Assembly (NCBI GenBank): GCA_015060445.1
Contig: SUYL01000018.1
Coordinates: forward strand, 1-57,540
Direction: 5' to 3'
DNA length: 57,540 nt
From: Bacteroidales bacterium
GTDB taxonomy: Bacteria > Bacteroidota > Bacteroidia > Bacteroidales > UBA932
Below, piece after piece: positions 27,137 to 34,766 of the stretch. Below the pieces are notes generated by a model, which ran no database searches, was not told the origin of the DNA, and saw only the letters and a list, made by a program, of their open reading frames with translations. Positions within the stretch are counted from its first letter, which is position 1. Each line of letters opens with the position of its first letter. Both the position numbers and the translations under genes were made by a program.

Positions 27137-28063
27137 ATGAGGGTATTATTAGTATCATTAATGGCAGCATGCTGCATTTTGTCTGCAGGTGCTTTGTTTG
27201 CACAGAGTAATGTCAGCAGGCCAAAGTCCTTTAACATTACAAGGGGCAGCGGTACCGCTGCCGCCGGAAAGATTTTAAGTGGAAGTGATGTTGAACGGGA
27301 TATACCGGTTTCAAAAGCAGAAAACGAAAATACTTTTGTGGTGATAATAGCAAACCAGATGTACAAAAAGGTTGCACCTGTTGAATTTGCATTGAATGAC
27401 GGTAGGATTTTCAAAGAATACTGCAAAAGGACATTGGGTATTCCGTCTGACAATATCCATCATGTGGAGAATGCCACGTTAAATGAGATAAGGGCAGAAG
27501 TGAGATGGTTGAAGGAGGTGATGGATGCATATTCAGGAGGGGCAAAAATAATATTCTATTATGCAGGGCACGGTATTCCGCATGAATCTGAACGTACGGC
27601 ATATCTTCTGCCTGTTGACGGTTATGAGACAGATATTGAAACCGGTTACAAGTTGGGGACATTGTACAGGACGTTGGGAGAGATGCCAAGCCAGTTTGTG
27701 ACAGTTTTTATAGATGCCTGTTTTGGAGGGTCGAAACGTGAAGGGGATATGATTGCAAATGCAAGAGGTGCTGTGATAAAGGTGAGGGAAGAGGAACCTG
27801 TGGGTAATATGGTTGTGTTTACTGCCTCGCAGGGAGACGAAACAGCATATTCATATAAGGAGCAGCAACATGGTATGTTCACATATTTTTTGTTGAAGAA
27901 ATTGAAAGCATCCAGAGGGGACGTTACATTGGGGGAGTTGGACGATTATATAAGGAGAGAGGTAAAGCGGAAGAGCATTGTACTTAACGGCAAATCCCAG
28001 ACACCTACTGTGATACCGTCGCTTACTTTGGGTGAGGATTGGAAAAATATGAAGTTGAAGTAA
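27137..28063 (+). CDS. Second exported caspase-like peptidase
   Basis: From the ATG at 27137 the product has 308 residues, with a signal peptide ending ALFAQ. A single C14 domain (about 62-300) carries the catalytic His145 in YYAGHGIP and Cys195 in FIDACFGG, plus ASQGDETAY and GMFTYFLLKKL toward the end. It has no repeat domain, so it is the compact partner of the larger caspase 9 nt upstream. An in-frame TTG at 27128 is less likely. The stop overlaps the next start (TAATG). Two intact caspases in one operon may form a cascade or act on different targets; that is inference. Confidence 0.93.
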   Translation: MRVLLVSLMAACCILSAGALFAQSNVSRPKSFNITRGSGTAAAGKILSGSDVERDIPVSKAENENTFVVIIANQMYKKVAPVEFALNDGRIFKEYCKRTLGIPSDNIHHVENATLNEIRAEVRWLKEVMDAYSGGAKIIFYYAGHGIPHESERTAYLLPVDGYETDIETGYKLGTLYRTLGEMPSQFVTVFIDACFGGSKREGDMIANARGAVIKVREEEPVGNMVVFTASQGDETAYSYKEQQHGMFTYFLLKKLKASRGDVTLGELDDYIRREVKRKSIVLNGKSQTPTVIPSLTLGEDWKNMKLK

Positions 28064-28617
28064 TGAAAAAGATTTTGTCAATTTTAATTCTGTTGTTATC
28101 CAATGTTGCGGTTGCTCAACATGTGACTGATGTGGATGCATATCAGTTTGGAGACAAGATAATTGTTGAATATGCCATATCCGGCCCGGAGAACCCCAGT
28201 TCAGGCGGCAGATATTCTGTTGTCCCAAGTTTCTCAGTGGACGGTGGTAGAAACTATACGGCTCTGAGAAGCATTTCAGGAGATTTGAGTAATGTGAATG
28301 TAGGGAGAGGAAAAAGGATAGAGTGGCGTGTCCTGGAAGATTATGACTCATTTGTCCATCCCGAAGTAATTTTTAAAGTTGATATTTATGGCGGTGGATC
28401 AGATACTGCTGATGTACAGGAACGGAAGGCTGAATCTTCTTCAACAGATAAATCTTCTTCAACACTTGAATCAGGTGCTGACTATTATAGAAAAGGGCAG
28501 GAGTGTGAAAAAAACAAGCGGTATGCTGATGCAATAAAATATTATCGTCAGGCCTCCCAAAAAGGGTATAAACAGGCTGATGAACGGATAAGGGCACTGC
28601 AACTGCAGTTCTGGTAA
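28063..28617 (+). CDS. Exported protein with beta-sandwich and TPR/Sel1-like tail
   Basis: The 184-residue product has a signal peptide ending AVAQ. Its N-terminal domain (about 22-110: DVDAYQFGDKIIVEYAISG ... FSVDGGRNYTALRSISGD ... VGRGKRIEWRVL) matches the small sandwich domain seen in many Bacteroidetes surface proteins, often before formylglycine-enzyme-like or caspase domains. A Ser/Thr-rich linker is followed by one TPR/Sel1-like unit (GADYYRKGQECEKNKRYADAIKYYRQASQKGYKQAD). The ATG overlaps the preceding TAA by one base. It is the last gene of the operon; a perfect hairpin terminator follows 8 nt after the stop. Confidence 0.8.
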   Translation: MKKILSILILLLSNVAVAQHVTDVDAYQFGDKIIVEYAISGPENPSSGGRYSVVPSFSVDGGRNYTALRSISGDLSNVNVGRGKRIEWRVLEDYDSFVHPEVIFKVDIYGGGSDTADVQERKAESSSTDKSSSTLESGADYYRKGQECEKNKRYADAIKYYRQASQKGYKQADERIRALQLQFW

Positions 28618-28625
28618 TAGTACAG

Positions 28626-28657
28626 AATAAGGGAGAAATTGTCATTTCTCCCTTATT
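28626..28657. terminator. Bidirectional terminator between the caspase operon and the sppA operon
   Basis: A perfect 14-bp stem (AATAAGGGAGAAAT with its exact complement, loop TGTC) sits between the two convergent operons. It overlaps the last codons of the minus-strand gene. A-rich and T-rich flanks on each side could serve both directions. Confidence 0.8.
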
Positions 28658-29457
28658 TCTATAATCTGCTGATGGATGAATTTTTCGTTGTTGGGAATTC
28701 TTGCAATCCATTCAACAATCTCTTTTGCCGATTGTGAATCCTTGTCAAAAGCCCATTTGCGGGTAGTGAACAGAAAAATCAGTTTGTTGAATTCCTTGTC
28801 CAAGTTGGGACTTTTGGCAAATTCTATATAACTGCGGGAGTCCTCATTGAGTTTGTACTCCTGGTTTGCATAGTATTTCTGGTCTTTTACATACTGGTTG
28901 GGGATGAGCATATAGCCGGTTTTCTCATTTTCAATAAGGAAAAGCATCATATAGCACTCCTTATATGGGGTAAAACTGAAGTGGAGTTCTTCACCTGTAA
29001 AATACACACTTCTGATTCCCTTTATAGGAACAATGAACTCCGGGTCTGGGGCAATCCCGGTTTTTACCTTTACATCTGCAATGCAGTAAAATAAAATTGC
29101 CCCGTCTCCCAGTTCAGTTCCCTCTTTGACTATATTGAATTCTACAATTTCCCCTTCCCTTGAACTTGTGTTGTAATTTACAAGATTGTTGAGCGATTCT
29201 GCCCCCTCTCCATATTCAGAGTTTGCAACAACAAGATCCGACCAGCTTTTATACACTTCAGATGTAACTTCAGATATGGCTTTCTCCTTGCAGCGTGCGC
29301 GGAGTTGCTTTTTTATATCTGCAGTTGAATAATCCTCCGAGAGCAGGACTGTATATTCACATCTTACATTTTTAAGTGTGTGTATGGTCTCATCCTGTGC
29401 TTCCATATTGAGGCTCATGGTGAGCAGACATGCCAAAACTATAAGGAATCTTGTCAT
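28642..29457 (-). CDS. Exported DUF4384-like protein
   Basis: The 271-residue product has a signal peptide (to NMEAQ). The first half, with YSTADIKKQLRARCKEKAISEVTSEVYKSW, resembles an LPP20/FlgT-N-like helix. The second half (GEELHFSFTPYKECYMMLFLIENEKTGYMLIPNQYV) resembles DUF4384, a beta domain known from proteins encoded beside bacterial caspases. The assignment is by eye and moderate. It lies 12 nt downstream of sppA and converges on the caspase operon, sharing its terminator. That suggests a functional link with the caspases although it is on the other strand. Confidence 0.65.
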   Translation of the reverse strand: MTRFLIVLACLLTMSLNMEAQDETIHTLKNVRCEYTVLLSEDYSTADIKKQLRARCKEKAISEVTSEVYKSWSDLVVANSEYGEGAESLNNLVNYNTSSREGEIVEFNIVKEGTELGDGAILFYCIADVKVKTGIAPDPEFIVPIKGIRSVYFTGEELHFSFTPYKECYMMLFLIENEKTGYMLIPNQYVKDQKYYANQEYKLNEDSRSYIEFAKSPNLDKEFNKLIFLFTTRKWAFDKDSQSAKEIVEWIARIPNNEKFIHQQIIEIREK

Positions 29458-29469
29458 AGGATATGCTTT

Positions 29470-31233
29470 TTAGTATCTGAACTCGTAGCAGAACGGATGG
29501 CGGGCGTATACTTTGAAGCCACCCTGCTCAAGTGCTTTTGAGTAGATCCCTTTTATGGTTTCCTCTGGAGATGCAACAGCCTTGACTGTTGCTTCTGCGC
29601 CACCAAGCATCTCCATAAACTGCTCCATTGATGTTTTTGCCTTAGGATACTCCACTATTCTGTATGAGTTGAGGTCTGCACATGCTGCAGCATAGTCAAT
29701 GGCATCAGTAATGCCGCCAATTGCGTCAACAAGTTTGTTTTCCAATGCGTCTGCACCGGTCCATACGCGTCCCTGGCCAACTTCATCAACATATTCTACA
29801 GGGAGACTCCTTCCTTCCGATACAAGGTTGGTGAATTTTGTATAAATGTCTTCCACCATTCCCTGCATGAATGCCACCTCTTTGGCATCAAGAGGGTCTA
29901 TTCCGTTCATCATGTTGCTGTGGGCATTTGTCCCTATGTCGGCAGTGTTTATTGAAAGGTGTTTTCGCAAACCTTTGCCGTAGTTCATTGCCATGCTGAA
30001 TACACCTATTGAGCCGGTGATGGTTGTCCTGTCTGCAAATATCTTTTCAGATTTTGCGGAGATCCAGTATCCTCCAGATGCGGCATATTCTCCCATACTC
30101 ACAATTACAGGTTTGCTCAGACGCATAATCTGAAGTTCGTTGTTCAAAATTTCTGCAGCCTGGGCATCACCGCCAGGTGAATTTACCCTAAGTACAACAG
30201 CCTTGATTGAAGAGTCTTTGCTTACCTCCCTTATTATAGGGTAGAATTTCTTTGCAGAAAGGCCTTTTGAGTCGTCCATTGTTATTTCGCCGTCTGCATA
30301 AATTACGGCAATTTTCTCTTTGGCTTTGAGGTCAGGTTTTACAACAGCCTCCGCATATGTAGGCAGGCTTATGAATTTGAGCCCTTTGTCTGACTTGACA
30401 TCAAACAGGTTGCACAGGATGGTTGACATTTCATTCCTGGTTACAAGACCGTCAATCAGGCCGTTTTCAAGCATTGACTCTGCAGAGAAGAGTTTTAGGT
30501 CATCTACCAGCCTGTTTATCTGTGCAGGCTCAATGTTGCGGCTTTCTCCAATCTCCTCTATCCAACTTTCCCAGATTGATCCCAGCATCTGCCTGTTCTG
30601 CTCGTAGTTCTCCTTGCTTATGTTTGATGCTATGAACTGCTCTGCGGCAGCCTTGAATTTGCCGTGCCTTATCAGTTGCACTTCAATACCAAGTTTGTCG
30701 AGAAGATCCTTGAAGAACATCATGGTGCTTCCAATACCCACCATTGCAGATGAGCCCTCGGTATTCATGTAAATCTTGTCTGAAACTGATGCAAGATAGT
30801 ATGAACCCTGTGAGAAGTTGTCAACATAAGTTATGATTGCTTTTCCCTGTTTCTTTACATTTTCAAGGGCATTCCTTACCTCTTCAAGGTTGGCCATACC
30901 AATGTTCATGCTGTTGATGTTGAGGTATATGAATTTGATTGCAGGGTCTGATGCAGCATTCTCAATAGCCTTTACAGCCTTCAGTATCCCGACAGGTTTT
31001 GATGAATTGAAGTTCAGGCTCTGGAATGCAGCCATTGCATCTTCTTCTCCGAGTTCTGTAACAGGATTGTTGAAATCTATCCTCAATATGGCCTTTGCAG
31101 GTACAGCCGGTTCTGAACTTTCACCTAAGGCTGCAATGGAACCAATTATTCCAAAGAAGAGGAATGTGCTGATAGCCATGGCAATAAGGGAACCAATAAT
31201 TACTGCCAATGTGGTTTTTAGAAAATTTTTCAT
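29470..31233 (-). CDS. sppA: Signal peptide peptidase SppA, 67-kDa type
   Basis: SppA degrades leftover signal peptides in the membrane. The 587-residue product is the long tandem type, with an N-terminal membrane helix (about 5-35) and two S49/Clp-fold halves. The Lys general base sits in LIRHGKFKAAAEQFI. The Ser nucleophile sits in VSMGEYAASGGYWIS, after the VNSPGGD motif and before TITGSIGV. The length is usual for the E. coli-type enzyme. It is the first gene of a two-gene operon, with its own -7 element, divergent from the metal-handling genes. Confidence 0.94.
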   Translation of the reverse strand: MKNFLKTTLAVIIGSLIAMAISTFLFFGIIGSIAALGESSEPAVPAKAILRIDFNNPVTELGEEDAMAAFQSLNFNSSKPVGILKAVKAIENAASDPAIKFIYLNINSMNIGMANLEEVRNALENVKKQGKAIITYVDNFSQGSYYLASVSDKIYMNTEGSSAMVGIGSTMMFFKDLLDKLGIEVQLIRHGKFKAAAEQFIASNISKENYEQNRQMLGSIWESWIEEIGESRNIEPAQINRLVDDLKLFSAESMLENGLIDGLVTRNEMSTILCNLFDVKSDKGLKFISLPTYAEAVVKPDLKAKEKIAVIYADGEITMDDSKGLSAKKFYPIIREVSKDSSIKAVVLRVNSPGGDAQAAEILNNELQIMRLSKPVIVSMGEYAASGGYWISAKSEKIFADRTTITGSIGVFSMAMNYGKGLRKHLSINTADIGTNAHSNMMNGIDPLDAKEVAFMQGMVEDIYTKFTNLVSEGRSLPVEYVDEVGQGRVWTGADALENKLVDAIGGITDAIDYAAACADLNSYRIVEYPKAKTSMEQFMEMLGGAEATVKAVASPEETIKGIYSKALEQGGFKVYARHPFCYEFRY

Positions 31234-31268
31234 GACCTGTAGATTTTATTGTTATTTATCTGTTAATA

Positions 31269-31276
31269 CAAATGTA
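31269..31276 (-). promoter_or_regulatory. -7 promoter element of sppA
   Basis: On the minus strand this reads TACATTTG, a full match, 35 nt before the sppA ATG. Confidence 0.55.
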
Positions 31277-31288
31277 TGAAATTTTTAC

Positions 31289-31296
31289 TATTTTTG
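31289..31296 (+). promoter_or_regulatory. -7 promoter element of the metal-handling genes
   Basis: TATTTTTG matches TAnnTTTG but ends only 5 nt before the ATG at 31302. If active, the mRNA would be leaderless or nearly so. Confidence 0.4.
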
Positions 31297-31301
31297 CCGC
31301 T

Positions 31302-31868
31302 ATGAAAAAGGCTTTGAGGAATTTTTTGTTTTTGGCTTTGGCTGTGCTCTATACCATGTCTACAATGGGATATGGTGTGCACAGGTGTACTGAAGACGGA
31401 ACGGCTTCCCTCATATTGCTTTTTGGGGAGACCCCTTGTGAATGGGTTCACTCGCATATAGACAGCGATGGAAATACATATACCCATGCGCATGCTCCGG
31501 GAGAACATCATCACCACCATTGCACCGGAGAGGAGTGCAACGGAAGTTGTACTGGCGGGCACCATGAGTGTGGCGATGTTGAGTGTTGCGGCAACTGCAA
31601 TTGTTGCACCGGTGAAGAGTGCTGTAGCGGCCACAGCAGCAACTGCTGTTCTACCAGCGTATATACGGTTTCCCATGACCAGAACACTACTGAGGATTTC
31701 CAGGTCATTGCACCGCAACCTGCAGTAGTTGATTTCCTTTTCCAGTCTTATTTGGAGATTGCTGCATTTTCAGACAATTCTTCTGCATGCGGCATTGCTC
31801 CACAGTTTCAGAATTCTTTAGGGCAGCAGGGGAAGATGCAGTCCGCGATATGCACTTTCAGAGTGTGA
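31302..31868 (+). CDS. Exported Cys/His-rich protein, probable metal binder
   Basis: The 188-residue product has a hydrophobic signal segment. A mature region with roughly 16 Cys and 14 His follows: GYGVHRCTEDG, HSHIDSDG, EHHHHHCTGEEC, HHECGDVECCGNCNCCTGEECC and NCCSTS. The HxC near the start, later CC pairs and a Pro-containing tail resemble the HYC_CC_PP small-protein family found before TonB-dependent receptors in Bacteroidetes, with a large expansion of metal ligands. Copper or zinc binding is inferred. The ATG at 31302 is preferred over one at 31272, which precedes the -7 element. The gene leads into the receptor and HMA genes. Confidence 0.75.
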   Translation: MKKALRNFLFLALAVLYTMSTMGYGVHRCTEDGTASLILLFGETPCEWVHSHIDSDGNTYTHAHAPGEHHHHHCTGEECNGSCTGGHHECGDVECCGNCNCCTGEECCSGHSSNCCSTSVYTVSHDQNTTEDFQVIAPQPAVVDFLFQSYLEIAAFSDNSSACGIAPQFQNSLGQQGKMQSAICTFRV

Positions 31869-31871
31869 TTT

Positions 31872-31924
31872 TGTGATACAACCAACTGATTGCCAATATT
31901 ATGGCGTTTTAAAACCGTATCACA
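31872..31924. repeat. Inverted repeat TGTGATAC / GTATCACA
   Basis: Perfect 8-bp arms at 31872-31879 and 31917-31924, 37 nt apart, lie in the gap before the receptor gene. They could form an RNA hairpin or a dyad operator for metal control; the role is not shown. Confidence 0.5.
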
Positions 31925-31943
31925 GAATTTAAAAACAATTACA

Positions 31944-34244
31944 ATGAAAAAAATATTTGCAATTTTATTATTGGTGTTCTCATGCACTACTTTTGCTGTT
32001 GCCCAAAGGGTTGCAGGCAAGGTGTTTTTCCTTAATCCACAAGGCGAAAAGGAGCCAGGTGCCTATGCAAGCGTATGGTGGATGGAGGGGAAATCTGCAG
32101 TGGAGGCAGATGAGAACGGAACTTTTGTAATCAAATCATTGAAGGGAGACAACATTACCCTTATTGCCGCCTATGTAGGGTACAGGCAGGATACCGTAAA
32201 ATTGTTTGAGAATGGTGTAAACCTTCTTCCCGACAGAGAGATTGAATTTAACCTCTCTCCGGAGAATGAACTGGAAGGGGTGACCGTTACCGGAAGGCAG
32301 CAGGCCAATTTCCTTTCAAAGACTGCCAGCATAAAGACTGAGGTAATCTCGGCCGCCGGATTGTGCAAGATGGCATGCTGCTCCCTTGCAGAGAGTTTCG
32401 AGAGTTCTGCAAGTGTGAGTGTTGGCTACTCCGATGCCGTTACCGGTGCAAAACAGATCAAATTGCTGGGATTGTCGGGAAGTTATACTCAGATGCTGGA
32501 TGAGACCCGTCCTGTAATGAGGGGACTGGCTTCTCCGTTCGGTCTTACTTACGTTCCCGGACAGTGGCTTGAGAGCATACAGATTGCCAAAGGCCCTTCA
32601 TCTGTAGTTAACGGACTTGAGGCAATTACAGGCCAGATTAATGTTGAGCACAGGAAACCTACTGCGGAGAACCCTCTTTTTGTAAACCTTTTCACCAATA
32701 CAAACCTAAGGACAGAGGGTAATGTGGCTTCTTCGTTGCAACTCAATGAGAAATGGAGCACTGTAATGATGGGACATTTCTCAAAGGACAACAAGATTCA
32801 TGATGAGAATGATGACATGTTCAGGGATGATCCCCTTACCCAGCAGTTCAACTTTGACAACAGATGGCTGTATTTCAACCCTAACGGAACACAGGTGAGG
32901 TTTGGAGCCAAGTTTGTGAATGATACCCGTATAGGCGGACACAAGGATTATGAGGAGGGGATGAACGACAGGGGTGCATCATCTTTTGGAGAGGCTTATG
33001 ACAAGGGTATCTGGGGAAATGAGATTCACAATACCGGTGTGAGCGGATTCTTCAAGTTGGGTATTCCGTTGAATGAGGACCAGAGCAAGAACATTGCAGT
33101 GGTGGCTGACTATTCATATTATGATATGGAGAGCAGTTACGGTCTAAAGGATTTTGGCGGATACCAGAATATAGGGTTCTTCAACGCAATGTACCACCAG
33201 GATATAAATGAAAACCACAAATATACTCTTGGCGTGAGCGGAAGGCTGGATGATATCCACAGCAATTATGTGGCATACAATCCTGCTGCCGGAGCATCTG
33301 CTCCAAAGGCAATGGAGTTCAATACAGATGATAAGGTTATTGGTGCTTATGCCGAATATACATATACTCTGGATGAGAAGATTTCACTTGTTGCAGGTTT
33401 GAGGGGTGACTACAGTTCCGAGTTCGGATGGCAGGTTGCTCCAAGGGCAAGTTTCAAATATTCTTTCACAGACCAGACAGTGTTGAGACTTACCGGTGGA
33501 AGGGGCTTCCGTACTCCTCATGTGATTACAGACAATCTGGGTGTACTCTCGTCGGGAAGAAACCTTAAGATTGCAGATAATCTGGAGGCTGAGGATGCAT
33601 GGACATTCGGAGGAAACTTTACCCAGTATTTCAGGATTGGTGAGAGGGAGAGCAACTATTTCAGTTTCGACTACTTCAGGACAGGTTTCAACCATAAAGT
33701 GGTGTATGATTGGGATATAGATATGGACAATGTGGTAATCTACGATTTCAATGACGCTACAATGGGAAGCAACAGAGCATTTACAGATACTTACCAGTTT
33801 GATTTGTCTGTAGAGCCTATTGAGAGGTTTACTGCAATTGCGACATTCCGTTACAGCAATGCAAAGATCTCAATGAAGGGCAAAGGGCTGGTTGATGCCC
33901 CAATGACAAGCAAATACAAGGCTGTGCTCAACCTGCAGTATGCAATGCCTATGAACAAATGGATGTTTGATTTTACAGCACAGTTGAACGGACCTTGCAC
34001 ATTGCCTGAGTTTATGGGAGGCGGCGAGTCTGAGGTTTACCCTATGCTGTTTGCCCAGATTACCAAGAAGTTCAACCTTGTAGATGTATATGTGGGAGTT
34101 GAGAACATTACAGGATATACCCAGGATAACCCTATCCTGAATGCAGACAATGCATTTGGAAAGGATTTCAACGCAGCAATGGTTTGGGGTCCCCTTATGG
34201 GAAGGATGGTATATGCCGGCATGAGATTCACTTTGTGGAAATAA
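31944..34244 (+). CDS. TonB-dependent outer membrane receptor, metal-related
   Basis: The 766-residue product has a signal peptide (ending FAVAQ) and an N-terminal carboxypeptidase-regulatory-like domain (about 22-105). The plug (about 106-230) has the unusual Cys cluster GLCKMACCSLAESFE, followed by VGYSDAVTGAKQIKLLGLSG and IAKGPSSVVNGLEAITGQI. A 22-strand barrel with aromatic ends follows and finishes in GMRFTLWK. TonB receptors import scarce ligands with energy from the inner membrane. The Cys cluster and the flanking metal-binding genes point to a copper-type metal or metal chelate, as inference. The first signal-peptide Met at 31944 is used as the start. Confidence 0.92.
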   Translation: MKKIFAILLLVFSCTTFAVAQRVAGKVFFLNPQGEKEPGAYASVWWMEGKSAVEADENGTFVIKSLKGDNITLIAAYVGYRQDTVKLFENGVNLLPDREIEFNLSPENELEGVTVTGRQQANFLSKTASIKTEVISAAGLCKMACCSLAESFESSASVSVGYSDAVTGAKQIKLLGLSGSYTQMLDETRPVMRGLASPFGLTYVPGQWLESIQIAKGPSSVVNGLEAITGQINVEHRKPTAENPLFVNLFTNTNLRTEGNVASSLQLNEKWSTVMMGHFSKDNKIHDENDDMFRDDPLTQQFNFDNRWLYFNPNGTQVRFGAKFVNDTRIGGHKDYEEGMNDRGASSFGEAYDKGIWGNEIHNTGVSGFFKLGIPLNEDQSKNIAVVADYSYYDMESSYGLKDFGGYQNIGFFNAMYHQDINENHKYTLGVSGRLDDIHSNYVAYNPAAGASAPKAMEFNTDDKVIGAYAEYTYTLDEKISLVAGLRGDYSSEFGWQVAPRASFKYSFTDQTVLRLTGGRGFRTPHVITDNLGVLSSGRNLKIADNLEAEDAWTFGGNFTQYFRIGERESNYFSFDYFRTGFNHKVVYDWDIDMDNVVIYDFNDATMGSNRAFTDTYQFDLSVEPIERFTAIATFRYSNAKISMKGKGLVDAPMTSKYKAVLNLQYAMPMNKWMFDFTAQLNGPCTLPEFMGGGESEVYPMLFAQITKKFNLVDVYVGVENITGYTQDNPILNADNAFGKDFNAAMVWGPLMGRMVYAGMRFTLWK

Positions 34245-34266
34245 CAACAATTAAAATATTACAGAT

Positions 34267-34653
34267 ATGAAAAGCATTAAATTTTTGATGGTTCTTGCAG
34301 TATTGGTTTCTGCATTTACTTTTAACGCTGAGGCTCAGAACAAGAAGAAAAAAGTTATGGAGGAGGCTAAATTCAGCGTATATCTCCATTGCGACGATGA
34401 GAAGAAGAAGGCTGAGGCAGTTGTCCCTACAATAAAGGGAATTAAGGATATGAAGGCAAGTGTTGAGGAGCAGTCTTTGTGGATCAAGTTTGATCCTGCA
34501 AAGATCAGCAAGGAGGATCTTATGAAGGCTTTGGAGAAGAAAGGTTTCCCTGTAAAGGATTTCAAACCTGGTGAGAAACCTGCCGCTGCTGCACATGAGC
34601 ACAATCATGAGCACAATCATGAGCACGGTCATAACCACAACCACCAGCACTAA
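34267..34653 (+). CDS. Exported HMA-domain protein with His-rich tail
   Basis: The 128-residue product has a signal peptide (to AEAQ), a heavy-metal-associated (HMA) ferredoxin-like domain (about 33-98) and a tail of repeated His motifs (HEHNHEHNHEHGHNHNHQH). The usual HMA metal motif is CxxC, as in LHCDGC. Here it reads LHCDDEKKK, so Cys42 is kept and the second Cys is replaced. Metal binding may have moved to the His tail, which would favour zinc, nickel or Cu(II). It is 22 nt after the receptor gene and closes the operon before a strong terminator. A periplasmic metal-carrier role is inferred. Confidence 0.85.
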   Translation: MKSIKFLMVLAVLVSAFTFNAEAQNKKKKVMEEAKFSVYLHCDDEKKKAEAVVPTIKGIKDMKASVEEQSLWIKFDPAKISKEDLMKALEKKGFPVKDFKPGEKPAAAAHEHNHEHNHEHGHNHNHQH

Positions 34654-34674
34654 GAGTTTTGGTAAAGGATTGTT

Positions 34675-34702
34675 AAGGGCAGCCGGGTGGCTGCCCTTTT
34701 TA
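34675..34702 (+). terminator. Terminator of the metal-handling operon
   Basis: AAGGGCAGCC pairs perfectly with GGCTGCCCTT around a GGGT loop and is followed by TTTTTATTT. Confidence 0.85.
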
Positions 34703-34719
34703 TTTATGGAAAAACTTAG

Positions 34720-34727
34720 TACATTTG
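34720..34727 (+). promoter_or_regulatory. -7 promoter element of the GH9 gene
   Basis: TACATTTG is a full consensus match 39 nt before the ATG at 34767, just past the preceding terminator. Confidence 0.55.
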
Positions 34728-34766
34728 TAGGTTGTAAAAATTGTAAATTAGACAATATATTTTGCT

